From NCBI GenBank assembly GCA_946405655.1, contig CAMJHX010000003.1:1-25307 (forward strand): 25,307 bases of DNA. The letters are read 5' to 3'. Below are positions 6,331 to 13,559 of this stretch, in pieces (position 1 is the stretch's first letter; every line of letters begins with the position of its first letter). The DNA is from an uncultured Clostridia bacterium (GTDB taxonomy: Bacteria; Bacillota; Clostridia; Oscillospirales; Oscillospiraceae). The notes under the pieces were generated by a model. That model saw only the letters and a list, made by a program, of their open reading frames with translations. It was not told where the DNA came from and did not search any database. The position numbers were made by a program, and so were the translations under genes.

Positions 6331-7515
6331 ATGAATCAGCCCAAGGTCAAGCTCTGGACGAAGGACTTCGTCCTCATCATCGTCATCAACTTTCTCGTCT
6401 TCCTCAACCACCTCATGATCCTCTCCACGTTCCCGTTCTATGTGGAGCACCTCGGCGGGTCGGAGGCGGCTGCCGGTCTCGCCGCCGCGCTCTTTTCCAT
6501 CGTCGCGGTCTTCTGCCGCCCGGTCATCGGCTGGATGCTCGATACCGGCAAGCGCAAGGCGATCCTGCTCATCGGTCTTATCGGCATGGCGCTCATGCCG
6601 GTCGGGTATCTGGCGCTGAGCGTGCTGTTTCTCGCCTTCGTCGCGCGCATGCTCCACGGCGCGTCTCTCGCGTTTTCCAACACCTCCACCGCCACCATCG
6701 CGACGGATATCATCCCGCAGCCCCGCTTTGCCGAGGGCATGGGCATGTTCGGCCTCGCCACCGCGCTCGCCACGGCCTGCGCGCCCGCGCTGGGCTTGGC
6801 GCTGATGGAGCGCTTCGGCTTCACGGCGCTCTTCGCCGTCGGCACCGGCGCCGCCGTTCTCGCGCTCGCGCTCTTTGCCGTTCTCAAAACGCCCGCCGTC
6901 CCGCAGCAGAAGAAGCCCTTCACGGTCAAGGGGCTGCTCGACAAGGACGCCCTGCCCGCCTCCGTCACGGCGCTCGTCTTCATGTTCACCTACGGCGCGC
7001 TCGAGAACTTCACCGCCAAATACGCGGCCGAGGCGAGCCTCCCGAGCGGCGGACTCTTCTTCACGGTCATGGCGGCAGTGCTCCTTCTCACGCGTCTCAC
7101 CGCCGGCAAGGTCACGGATAAGAGAGGGGAGAGCGTCTTCGCCTATACCTGCAACCTCGCCATGCTCGCGGCGCTTCTGCTGCTCGGGCTCTTTCCAAAC
7201 AGGATTACCTATTTTCTCGCCGCCGCCCTCTCGGGCTATGGCTTTGGCGGCCTTGAGCCCGCGCTGCAGTCCATGGCGGTCGCCATCGCCCCGCCGGAGC
7301 GCCGCGGCAGCGCCAACTCCACCTTCCTCTGCGCCTATGATATCGGCATCGGTCTCGGCGGCGGCATCGCCGGCAGCCTCATCTCCGCCATGGGCTATGA
7401 GCGCATGTTTATCACCATGGGCGTCTTCAACGTCCTCGCAATCCTCATTTACGTTCTTTTCGGAAGAACACACCCCTCGTCCTTCACTTACCGCAAGAAG
7501 CATGGGCTCCTATAA
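6331..7515 (+). CDS. MFS transporter (drug-efflux type)
   Basis: The protein has 394 residues from the ATG at 6331, with GGAGG six bases upstream; an in-frame TTG at 6313 lies inside the terminator and is rejected. Twelve hydrophobic segments are arranged as two six-helix halves with a cytoplasmic loop near residues 190-205 (VPQQKKPFTVKGLLDKD). The loop 2-3 motif of the major facilitator superfamily is seen as GWMLDTGKRKAIL, and the helix 5 region has FGLATALATACAPALGLAL. The fold and length fit single-component drug or metabolite exporters. The substrate is unknown. The presence of a conditional-looking terminator in its leader would suit an inducible efflux pump. Confidence 0.85.
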   Translation: MNQPKVKLWTKDFVLIIVINFLVFLNHLMILSTFPFYVEHLGGSEAAAGLAAALFSIVAVFCRPVIGWMLDTGKRKAILLIGLIGMALMPVGYLALSVLFLAFVARMLHGASLAFSNTSTATIATDIIPQPRFAEGMGMFGLATALATACAPALGLALMERFGFTALFAVGTGAAVLALALFAVLKTPAVPQQKKPFTVKGLLDKDALPASVTALVFMFTYGALENFTAKYAAEASLPSGGLFFTVMAAVLLLTRLTAGKVTDKRGESVFAYTCNLAMLAALLLLGLFPNRITYFLAAALSGYGFGGLEPALQSMAVAIAPPERRGSANSTFLCAYDIGIGLGGGIAGSLISAMGYERMFITMGVFNVLAILIYVLFGRTHPSSFTYRKKHGLL

Positions 7516-7517
7516 AA

Positions 7518-7552
7518 TGCCGTAGGGGAGGGGCTTGCCCCTCCCGCGCAGA
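7518..7552. repeat. GTAGGGG-type palindromic repeat, copy A
   Basis: A 35-base unit containing GGGGAGGGGC/GCCCCTCCC as a palindrome. It differs in one base from the unit at 13366-13400. It starts three bases after the MFS stop. Confidence 0.8.
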
Positions 7553-7577
7553 GCCGGTTCAGATTTATAATGTTGTC

Positions 7578-7614
7578 AGGCGAATCCGCGTCAATGCGGG
7601 TTCGTCTTCTTTTT
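7578..7614 (+). terminator. Terminator downstream of the MFS gene
   Basis: A 12-pair stem (7578-7589 with 7596-7607, two wobble pairs) around GTCAAT, followed by a T-rich tract to 7614. Confidence 0.75.
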
Positions 7615-7626
7615 GCTCATATGGGG

Positions 7627-7654
7627 TTGAAAATGGATAAAAAGCAGGTAGAAT
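7627..7654 (+). promoter_or_regulatory. Promoter of arcA
   Basis: TTGAAA (7627-7632), a 16-base spacer and TAGAAT (7649-7654). The ribosome site GGGAGGTGAT (7662-7671) follows, ahead of the ATG at 7675. Confidence 0.65.
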
Positions 7655-7674
7655 AGTCTCAGGGAGGTGATCTC

Positions 7675-8898
7675 ATGCCAATCTCTGTCCACAGCGAGAT
7701 CGGCCCGCTCCGCCGTGTGCTGCTGCACCGACCCGGGCGCGAGCTGGAGCATCTGGTGCCGCAGGAGCTCGAGCGCCTGCTCTTTGACGATATCCCATAT
7801 CTCGCCCTCGCCCGGCAGGAGCACGACACGTTTGCCGACATCCTCCGCGCGCAGGGGTGTGACGTTGTCTATCTCGAGGACTGCGCGGCCGAGACGCTGC
7901 GCCTGCACCCGGAGCTGCGCGAGGGCTTTGTTCGCCGCTTCCTGCAGGAGGGCGGCGCCATGGCGCAGGCGCAGTTCAATACACTCTTCTCCGTCCTCAT
8001 GGAGATCGAAGACGAGCGCGAGCTCATATCCCGCACCATGAGCGGCCTCACCGCCGAGGAATTGGAAGGAAAGCTGGAGGAAGGCCCGCTCACGCGCCTC
8101 GCGCGCGAACGCCGCCATTTCGTCCTCGACCCGATCCCGAACCTCTATTTCACGCGCGATCCCTTTGCCTCCATCGGCTGCGGCGCGAGCGTGCACCGCA
8201 TGTTCTCCGCCACGCGCCGGCGCGAGACGATCTATGCTGATCTGATCCTGCGCCATCACCCGGACTTTGCCGGAACGCCCCTCTGGTATGACCGCGGCGA
8301 GCCGTTTCCCATCGAGGGCGGCGACATTCTGAACCTGTCCGACCGCGTGCTCGCCATCGGGCTATCCCAGCGCACCAGTCCGGAGGGCATCGAGCGGCTG
8401 GCGCAGAATCTGTTCTCCTCCGACCGGAGCACGGTCGAGACGATCCTCGTCCTCGATATCCCGAGCGTCCGCGCCTTCATGCACCTCGATACCGTCTTCA
8501 CCCAGCTGGACTATGACAAATTCTCCGTCCACCCGGAGATCCTGCGCTCTCTGCGCATCTTCGCGCTCACGAAGGGGAAGGGCGGCGAGCTCAAGGCGAC
8601 GGAGCGCACCGAGCGGCTCGAGACCGTGCTGGAGCAGACGCTCCGGCTCGACCACGTCACGCTCATCCGCTGCGGCGGTCAGAGCAGCATCAGCTCCGCT
8701 CGCGAGCAGTGGAACGACGGCGCGAACACGCTCTGCGTCGCGCCGGGCAAGGTCATCGTCTATAACCGCAACCACGTCACGAACGACATCCTCCGTCAAA
8801 ACGGCGTCGAGGTCTTCGAAATGCCGAGCTCCGAGCTCGCCCGCGGCCGCGGCGGGCCCAGATGCATGAGCATGCCGCTGATTCGCGATTCTATATAA
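7675..8898 (+). CDS. arcA: Arginine deiminase
   Basis: The 407-residue cytoplasmic enzyme hydrolyses L-arginine to citrulline and ammonia. Every catalytic element of the family is present: Asp162 in FTRDPF, Glu214 in EGGD, His270 and Asp272 in MHLDTVF, and the nucleophile Cys397 in RGGPRCMSMPL near the C-terminus. The length is typical. The start is fixed by a strong ribosome site four bases upstream of the ATG. No carbamate kinase or ornithine carbamoyltransferase gene follows; instead the next gene, 27 bases on, is an ornithine-cyclodeaminase-type protein, so the pair may serve arginine-to-proline breakdown rather than the classical ATP-forming pathway. The enzyme class (deiminase versus the related arginine dihydrolases) is judged from overall similarity. 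Confidence 0.93.
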   Translation: MPISVHSEIGPLRRVLLHRPGRELEHLVPQELERLLFDDIPYLALARQEHDTFADILRAQGCDVVYLEDCAAETLRLHPELREGFVRRFLQEGGAMAQAQFNTLFSVLMEIEDERELISRTMSGLTAEELEGKLEEGPLTRLARERRHFVLDPIPNLYFTRDPFASIGCGASVHRMFSATRRRETIYADLILRHHPDFAGTPLWYDRGEPFPIEGGDILNLSDRVLAIGLSQRTSPEGIERLAQNLFSSDRSTVETILVLDIPSVRAFMHLDTVFTQLDYDKFSVHPEILRSLRIFALTKGKGGELKATERTERLETVLEQTLRLDHVTLIRCGGQSSISSAREQWNDGANTLCVAPGKVIVYNRNHVTNDILRQNGVEVFEMPSSELARGRGGPRCMSMPLIRDSI

Positions 8899-8925
8899 TT
8901 ATGTAAACCAGAAAGGAAGATCACC

Positions 8926-10014
8926 ATGGCCTTTCAGCTGCCTGAATACCACGCGCCGGACTTCACCGCGCTGCGATCCGCGCCCGACGCCGTCACCGCG
9001 CCCGCCCCGATGGACGGCGTCGCCCCCGAGGGCTACCACAGCACCTCCATGTACCCGGAGTATTTCAAGATCGACGGCGAGTGGCGTCTCGCCGAGGAGA
9101 GCCGCATGGATTCCAGCGTCGTCCTCCGCCCGGACGGGCACCTCGACGTCGTGGAGAACCGCAACCTCCGCGCGGGCGACCGCGTCATCCTCGGGCGCAC
9201 CGAGCGGGGAGAGGAGGGCATCTTCCTCCACGCCCACGGCTTCGACGCCGCAGACGCCGATCTCCATGATCAGTTTGTCTTCCGCCAGGGACGCAGCCGC
9301 GAGACGTCCTACGCCCGCGACTATGACCGTCTCATCCAGCTTTTAAAGCATGAGCGCGAGCACGGCAATATCGTCTGGGTCATGGGCCCGGCCTTCGCCT
9401 TCGACGCCGACGCGAGAAGCGCCATGTCCGCGCTCATCCGCGAGGGCTATTGCCACGGTCTCCTCGCAGGCAACGCCCTCGCCACGCATGACCTCGAGGG
9501 CGCGCTCCTGAAAACCGCCCTCGGTCAGGACATCTATACCCAGCAGTCCGTCCCGAACGGGCATTATAACCACCTCGATGTCTGCAACCGCGTCCGGCGC
9601 TGCGGCTCCATCCCGGCGTTTGTGCGGGAATACGACCTGCACGATGGCATCCTCTGCGCCTGCGTGGAGAAGAACGTGCCCTATGTGCTCACGGGCTCGA
9701 TTCGCGACGACGGCCCGCTCCCGGAGGTCATCGGGGACGTCTATGCCGCGCAGAACGCCATGCGCCGCGTGATCCGCAAGGCGACCACGGTCATCTGCCT
9801 TGCCACCATGCTGCACACGATCGCCGCCGGCAACATGACACCGTCCTTCCGCGTCCTCCCGGACGGCACGATCCGCCCGGTCTATCTCTATGCCGTGGAC
9901 GCGGACGAGTTCGTCGTCAACAAGCTCTTGGACCGCGGCAGCCTCGCCGCCACCACGATGGTCACGAACGTGCAGGACTTCATCTGGATTGTGAAAGACG
10001 GACTCATGAAATAA
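8926..10014 (+). CDS. TIGR00300/LOR-SDH family protein, probable ornithine cyclodeaminase
   Basis: The 362-residue protein matches the TIGR00300 or LOR/SDH conserved family. Characteristic blocks are GYHSTSMYPEYFKIDGEW and ESRMDSSVV near the N-terminus, GLLAGNALATHDLEGALL, GHYNHLDVCNRVRRCGSI, VPYVLTGSIRDDGPLPEVI, ATMLHTIAAGNMTPS and LLDRGSLAATTMVTNV. Members of this family, including the C-terminal half of cyanobacterial AgrE and archaeal homologues, convert ornithine to proline and ammonia with bound NAD. It is unrelated to classical ornithine cyclodeaminase of the mu-crystallin type. The ribosome site AAAGGAAG lies about six bases before the ATG. It shares an operon with arcA. The family match is strong; the substrate is inferred. 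Confidence 0.85.
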   Translation: MAFQLPEYHAPDFTALRSAPDAVTAPAPMDGVAPEGYHSTSMYPEYFKIDGEWRLAEESRMDSSVVLRPDGHLDVVENRNLRAGDRVILGRTERGEEGIFLHAHGFDAADADLHDQFVFRQGRSRETSYARDYDRLIQLLKHEREHGNIVWVMGPAFAFDADARSAMSALIREGYCHGLLAGNALATHDLEGALLKTALGQDIYTQQSVPNGHYNHLDVCNRVRRCGSIPAFVREYDLHDGILCACVEKNVPYVLTGSIRDDGPLPEVIGDVYAAQNAMRRVIRKATTVICLATMLHTIAAGNMTPSFRVLPDGTIRPVYLYAVDADEFVVNKLLDRGSLAATTMVTNVQDFIWIVKDGLMK

Positions 10015-10017
10015 AGA

Positions 10018-10161
10018 GCGGAACGTGGAGAGTGGAGAGTGGAGATTTCTGGGATTTCACTCTGCAGCATCCAAATGAAGCCCTTTTTATCGGACTCACA
10101 TTGGTTGCTGCTGATGGAAAATCTCCTGATCTCCACTCTCCACTCTCAACTCTCCACGCTC
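10018..10161. repeat. Long inverted repeat with GTGGAGA heptads (MITE-like)
   Basis: The left arm (10018-10047) holds three and the right arm (10129-10161) four copies of a GTGGAGA heptad, in inverted orientation. The inner part is also an imperfect palindrome (CAGCATCCAAATG near 10066 against CATTGGTTGCTG near 10098). The whole 144 bases could fold into one long hairpin. It fills the gap between two convergent genes and reaches into the stop codon of the SLH gene. I see no ORF or target-site duplication that would prove mobility. Confidence 0.75.
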
Positions 10162-11068
10162 AATCCATTTGTTCCATCACCGCCGCGAGCATCGCCGCGC
10201 ATTCCGCTCTTGTCAGCGGCTCCTCGCTGCGCAGATCGGCAGCCAGCAGTCCGCAGTCCGTCAGGTTCGCCACCGCCTGCTCCGCCCAGGCGGGCACGGC
10301 ATCGGACGTCGTGAAGCTGACCTCCTGCGGCTGAATCATCCGGTTGAGCAGCACGGCGGCCTCCGCGTGCGTGATCGGGCGCTGCGCGTCAAAGACCATC
10401 CGCCTGCCGTCGGAATAGCCCTGCACCGCGCCGTGCATCCTTGCCGTGGAGACGTAGGTCTTCGCCCACGCCTCGATCGCCTCGTCGTCGCCGAAGCCCG
10501 TGGTCATCACGCCCTGCAGCGTCGGCTCACCCTGCACGGCAAGGCACATCGCCAGAAACTCGTCCCGATCCACCGCGCGCTCCGGGTCGAACAGCCAGTG
10601 TCCCGCGACGCATTGACCGACGAATACGCCGTTTTCCGCCAGCAGCACCGCGTCGCGCCCCTCTGCGCGGCCGTCCATATCGTCATACGTCACGTCGGTC
10701 TTCTGCTTTCTGATGCGGATGATCACCGTCGCCTCCTGCGAGACGTTGCCCTCCGTGTCCGCGGCCTTGAAGCCGAAGTAGTCCTTGCCCTTCTTGTTCT
10801 CGTTCGGGGTGTAGACGAAGGTGCCGTCGTCATTCAGCTCCACCGTGCCCTTCATCGGCTCGGTCGTGATCGTGAAGGTCACGAGCTCGCCCTCCGGATC
10901 TGTGGCGCAGAGCGTCCCGCCCACGGACGTGTTGCGGTAGGTCTCGATCTGCAGGTTCTCCGGCACCGGCGCGTGCGCCAGATCGTTTTTCTCCGCCCCG
11001 GCGAGCGCCGGGGAGACAGACGCCGCCAGCGTCAGCGCGCAGACGGCGGCAAGCAGCATTCGTTTCAT
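10160..11068 (-). CDS. Secreted protein with Ig-like domain and three SLH domains
   Basis: The 302-residue protein has a signal peptide (residues 1-23, cut after ALA). Residues about 30-120 form an Ig/cadherin-like beta domain (DPEGELVTFTITTEPMKG, then TFVYTPNENKKGKDYFGF, then AADTEGNVS), a layout common in Gram-positive surface proteins. After a short linker come three S-layer homology repeats: about 127-180 (FDPERAVDRDEFLAMCL), 190-245 (YSDGRRMVFDAQRPITHAEAAVLLNRM) and 250-302 (EEPLTRAECAAMLAAV). SLH domains bind secondary cell-wall polysaccharide, so the protein should be anchored outside the cell. GGAGG lies seven bases upstream of the ATG. It is divergent from trkA. The role is probably structural or adhesive. 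Confidence 0.88.
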   Translation of the reverse strand: MKRMLLAAVCALTLAASVSPALAGAEKNDLAHAPVPENLQIETYRNTSVGGTLCATDPEGELVTFTITTEPMKGTVELNDDGTFVYTPNENKKGKDYFGFKAADTEGNVSQEATVIIRIRKQKTDVTYDDMDGRAEGRDAVLLAENGVFVGQCVAGHWLFDPERAVDRDEFLAMCLAVQGEPTLQGVMTTGFGDDEAIEAWAKTYVSTARMHGAVQGYSDGRRMVFDAQRPITHAEAAVLLNRMIQPQEVSFTTSDAVPAWAEQAVANLTDCGLLAADLRSEEPLTRAECAAMLAAVMEQMD

Positions 11069-11136
11069 CGTGCAGCCTCCAATATCGTAAGGTGTCCTTA
11101 TTCTGCGCCGCGGCAGAAAAAAATATGCAAAGCGTC

Positions 11137-11165
11137 TTTCCGAATGTGCCGATCTGTGCTAAAAT
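11137..11165 (+). promoter_or_regulatory. trkA promoter with extended -10
   Basis: TAAAAT (11160-11165) is preceded by TGC, an extended -10, and by a weak -35 TTTCCG (11137-11142) with a 17-base spacer. It lies 33 bases before the ATG. Confidence 0.6.
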
Positions 11166-11198
11166 AAAAGCCGAATTTTCGTCAAAGGACGGTTCTTT

Positions 11199-12557
11199 AT
11201 GAAAATCATCATCGTCGGCGGCGGCCGCCTCGGCTATGCCATTGCGCGCCAGCTGCTGCTGGAAAATCATGATATCACGGTCATCGAGCCCGATTCCCGC
11301 CGCGCGGAGTTCATCTCCACGTCGCTGGACGTCATCGTCCTCGAGGGCAGGGCGACGATCGAGCTGCTTACCGAGGCCGGCGCCGCGAACGCGGATCTGC
11401 TCATTGCCGCCACCATGTCGGACGAGACGAACCTCATCAGCTGCGCCGTCGGGCGCAAGCTCGGCGCGCGCCATACCATCGCCCGCGTCCGTGAGGAGGA
11501 GTATTATCAGGACATGCTGCTCCTGCGCGATGAGATGGGGCTCAGCCTCTCCATCAACCCCGAGCGCACCGCCGCCAAGGAGATCTCGCGCATCCTGCGC
11601 TTCCCGGTGGCGACGAAGGTCGAGCCGTTTGCCAACGGTCTCGCCGAGCTCGTGGAGTATCACGTCGGAGCGAAAAGCAAGCTCTGCGGCGTGCAGCTGC
11701 AGGATTTCCGCACCAAGATCAGCGCGGGCGTCCTCGTCACCACGCTCGAGCGCGGCGGCAAGCTCCATATCCCGAACGGCGACTATGTGCTCGAGGCGGG
11801 GGATGATATCTCCCTCGTCGGCAGCCCGCATGAGCTCCACGCGCTCTTCAAGCGCATCGGCGAGTTCACGCATGAGGTGCAGGGCGTTATGCTCATCGGC
11901 GGCAGCCGTATCGCCGAGCGGCTCACGATGGAGCTGACCAAAATGCGCATCCGCACCATCATCGTCGAGCAGAATGAAAAGCGCTGCATCGCGCTCAAGG
12001 ACGCGCTCCCGGAGGCGACGGTCATCTGGGGCGACGCCGCGCAGCCGAACCTCCTGCGTGAGGAGGGTCTGCTCGATACGGACGCCCTCGTCGCTCTCAC
12101 GGATTCGGACGCGATGAATCTTGTCCTTTCGTCGCTCGCCCAGTCCGAGCAGGTGCCGAAGGTCGTCACCAAGCTCAATGAGGAAAACTATGTCCAGCTC
12201 GCCGAGCAGTACGGCGTTACCACCACGATCCAGCCCGCCGCAGTCACGGCCTCGCGCATCACGGAGTATATCCGCGCCATGCAGAACAGCGCCGACGTCT
12301 CCGGCGTCGAAACGCTCCGCCTCGTCGCGGAGGGCAGGGCAGAGGCGCTGGGCTTCGTCGTGCGCGCGTCGTCTCCCGTCGTCGGCGTCCCGCTCAAGGA
12401 TCTGAAGCTCAAGCCCTCCGTGCTGGTCGCCGCCGTCATTCGCGGCAGCGAGTGCTTCATCCCCGGCGGCAATGATTCCATCCGGCCCGACGACCGCGTC
12501 GTCGTCATCACGATCCACTACGGCATGCGCCGGATTGAGGACCTTTTGACAAGATGA
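11199..12557 (+). CDS. trkA: Trk potassium uptake regulator TrkA
   Basis: The 452-residue cytoplasmic protein is the nucleotide-binding regulatory subunit that gates the TrkH/TrkG potassium channel. It has the duplicated layout of full-length TrkA: RCK_N (1-120) with dinucleotide motif GGGRLG at 7-12, TrkA_C (about 135-220), a second RCK_N (about 228-345, GVMLIGGSRIAERL) and a second TrkA_C (about 370-450). The start has AAAGGA about nine bases upstream. In many Clostridia trkH is next to trkA, but here a tRNA operon follows and an SLH gene precedes, so its partner must lie elsewhere. All domains appear intact. Confidence 0.93.
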   Translation: MKIIIVGGGRLGYAIARQLLLENHDITVIEPDSRRAEFISTSLDVIVLEGRATIELLTEAGAANADLLIAATMSDETNLISCAVGRKLGARHTIARVREEEYYQDMLLLRDEMGLSLSINPERTAAKEISRILRFPVATKVEPFANGLAELVEYHVGAKSKLCGVQLQDFRTKISAGVLVTTLERGGKLHIPNGDYVLEAGDDISLVGSPHELHALFKRIGEFTHEVQGVMLIGGSRIAERLTMELTKMRIRTIIVEQNEKRCIALKDALPEATVIWGDAAQPNLLREEGLLDTDALVALTDSDAMNLVLSSLAQSEQVPKVVTKLNEENYVQLAEQYGVTTTIQPAAVTASRITEYIRAMQNSADVSGVETLRLVAEGRAEALGFVVRASSPVVGVPLKDLKLKPSVLVAAVIRGSECFIPGGNDSIRPDDRVVVITIHYGMRRIEDLLTR

Positions 12558-12577
12558 AAAAATAGCGAAAAAAGTGC

Positions 12578-12606
12578 TTGACTTTGCGAACTCGGTGTGT
12601 TATATT
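12578..12606 (+). promoter_or_regulatory. Promoter of the tRNA-Asp/tRNA-Thr operon
   Basis: TTGACT (12578-12583), exactly 17 bases, then TATATT (12601-12606), 32 bases before the first tRNA. Confidence 0.85.
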
Positions 12607-12638
12607 AAGCAAGCGCTGGACGACAGCGCGGAGTTAAT

Positions 12639-12715
12639 GGCCGAGTAGTTCAGTCGGTTAGAACGCTAGCCTGTCACGCTAGAGGTCGAGGGTTCAAGTC
12701 CCTTCTCGGTCGCCA
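12639..12715 (+). tRNA. tRNA-Asp (GTC)
   Basis: A complete cloverleaf: acceptor GGCCGAG pairs with CTCGGTC, discriminator G, encoded CCA at 12713-12715. The anticodon loop reads CTGTCAC with anticodon GTC, and the T-loop is TTCAAGT. It is 77 bases including CCA. Confidence 0.97.
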
Positions 12716-12717
12716 TT

Positions 12718-12742
12718 CCCGCGGAGCGTAAAGCTCTGCGGG
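12718..12742 (+). other. Hairpin between the two tRNAs
   Basis: A ten-pair stem (12718-12727 with 12733-12742, one G-T pair) with a five-base loop lies in the spacer. It has no T-run, so it is more likely a processing signal in the tRNA precursor than a terminator. Confidence 0.5.
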
Positions 12743-12750
12743 ATTTGTCT

Positions 12751-12826
<76 letters not shown>

Positions 12827-12859
12827 AAAAAGAGCATCCTCGTTGAGGATGCTCTTTTT
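12827..12859 (+). terminator. Terminator of the tRNA operon
   Basis: A perfect stem of AAAAGAGCATCCTC type closes on a three-base loop near 12842-12844 and ends in five T (12855-12859). It begins right after the CCA of tRNA-Thr. Confidence 0.9.
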
Positions 12860-12879
12860 GGCATTTGAGGAAGTAGGAT

Positions 12880-12913
12880 TTCGAACTGCCGACCTCCGCG
12901 TCGGTAGTTTTTT
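12880..12913. repeat. Inverted tRNA-Thr T-arm fragment forming a second terminator-like hairpin
   Basis: The 17 bases 12880-12896 are the exact reverse complement of the T-arm and variable loop of the tRNA-Thr gene just upstream. Their AACTGCCGAC (12884-12893) pairs with GTCGGTAGTT (12900-12909), followed by T to 12913, giving a terminator-shaped hairpin. Confidence 0.65.
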
Positions 12914-13143
12914 CGTAGGGGACGGCGTCCTCGACGTCCCGGCAGCAGAATCTTCGATTCGCTCCTTCTCCGGCGAATTCGATCGCACTCACCGTAGGTG
13001 CCGACGCCCTCGGCGGCCCGTGCAGCGTGATCCCCAATTTGCATGATCTTCGGCGAATTCGCACTGCACCCATTGTAGGGCGGCCACCTGTGGGCCGCCG
13101 AATTCAGGCAGTGTTACGGCGGGGCACGGGTCCACGCCCTACA
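12914..13143. repeat. Cluster of GTAGGG-type palindromic repeats, copies B to E
   Basis: Four diverged units occur in 230 bases: 12914-12942, 12993-13020 and 13074-13100 on the plus strand and 13118-13143 on the minus strand. Each has [CT]GTAGG followed by a GC-rich palindrome about 20 bases long. CGGCGAATTC recurs at 12971 and 13051, exactly 80 bases apart, so a larger unit seems to have been duplicated. No believable gene is present: the open frames run through the palindromes on both strands. Confidence 0.7.
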
Positions 13144-13266
13144 TCCGGATTTGAAAAGTGCTCTATATTTTCTGTCATATCTTCGTCTTAAAACATCTTG
13201 TTGATTGCTGGGGAGATGCTTTTAGCTTACGAAACAAGGAACGCAATTACGTTCCTTGCCTCATTT
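13144..13266. other. AT-richer intergenic stretch
   Basis: No gene is seen. The base composition drops compared with the flanks. A nine-pair hairpin CAAGGAACG/CGTTCCTTG lies at 13235-13258. On the minus strand it follows the recombinase relic and runs into TTTCG, so it may be that gene's old terminator. Confidence 0.45.
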
Positions 13267-13368
13267 CTACTCCACCAACCCAATGTATTTATATGCCGTC
13301 GTTCGGCTCAAATCACACAACCTTGCTAGCTCGCTGACGTCCAGCTCCGTTGCCTTGTTCGTGTCTGC
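13267..13368 (-). pseudogene. C-terminal relic of a helix-turn-helix protein, possibly a recombinase
   Basis: On the minus strand, just outside the repeat at 13366-13400, a frame reads TNKATELDVSELARLC, then DLSRTTAYKYIGLVE, and stops at TAG (13269-13267). The ELARLCDLSRTTAYKYI segment has the pattern of the small helix-turn-helix at the end of serine recombinases and resolvases, with the protein end directly after it. No start codon exists: upstream the frame enters the repeat and then reaches a stop at about 13411. The body of the gene appears to have been lost at the repeat. Other HTH proteins are possible. Confidence 0.45.
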
Positions 13369-13400
13369 TGTAGGGGAGGGGCTTGCCCCTCCCGCGCAGA
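13366..13400. repeat. GTAGGGG-type palindromic repeat, copy F
   Basis: 34 of 35 bases match copy A at 7518-7552, with 31 consecutive identical bases from 13370. Confidence 0.85.
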
Positions 13401-13424
13401 ACGATTTGAATTAAACTGAAAAAT

Positions 13425-13468
13425 AAGGCGAATTCGCAGAATGCAAAAAACTTCTGCGGATTCGCCTT
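13425..13468 (-). terminator. Terminator of the DUF3592 gene, possibly bidirectional
   Basis: A 17-pair stem (13425-13441 with 13452-13468, one wobble pair) around a ten-base loop. On the minus strand it is followed by TTATTTTT. It lies 92 bases beyond the stop of the gene at 13560-14585. Confidence 0.7.
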
Positions 13469-13497
13469 TAATTGACTGTATCTCAAAACCGGAACGC

Positions 13498-13523
13498 CGG
13501 GAGGGTCAAGACCCTCCCCTACA
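13498..13523. repeat. GTAGGGG-type palindromic repeat, copy G, inverted
   Basis: The reverse complement reads TGTAGGGGAGGGTCTTGACC and then CTCCCG, close to copy F. Copies F and G face each other around the terminator hairpin at 13425-13468. Confidence 0.75.
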
Positions 13524-13559
13524 TACCAAGGTTCAGACGCGGTGCATACACGCACAAAA

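Noticed and set aside
6258..7121. An open frame starting in the MFS leader as a possible regulatory leader peptide
   Set aside because: There is no ribosome site before 6258, and the frame runs on for 287 codons inside the MFS gene out of frame, with the Arg/His-rich composition of a shadow.
12860..13260. Possible CRISPR array in the repeat-rich region after the tRNAs
   Set aside because: The units are diverged palindromes in both orientations at irregular distances, with no constant repeat or spacer length and no cas gene.
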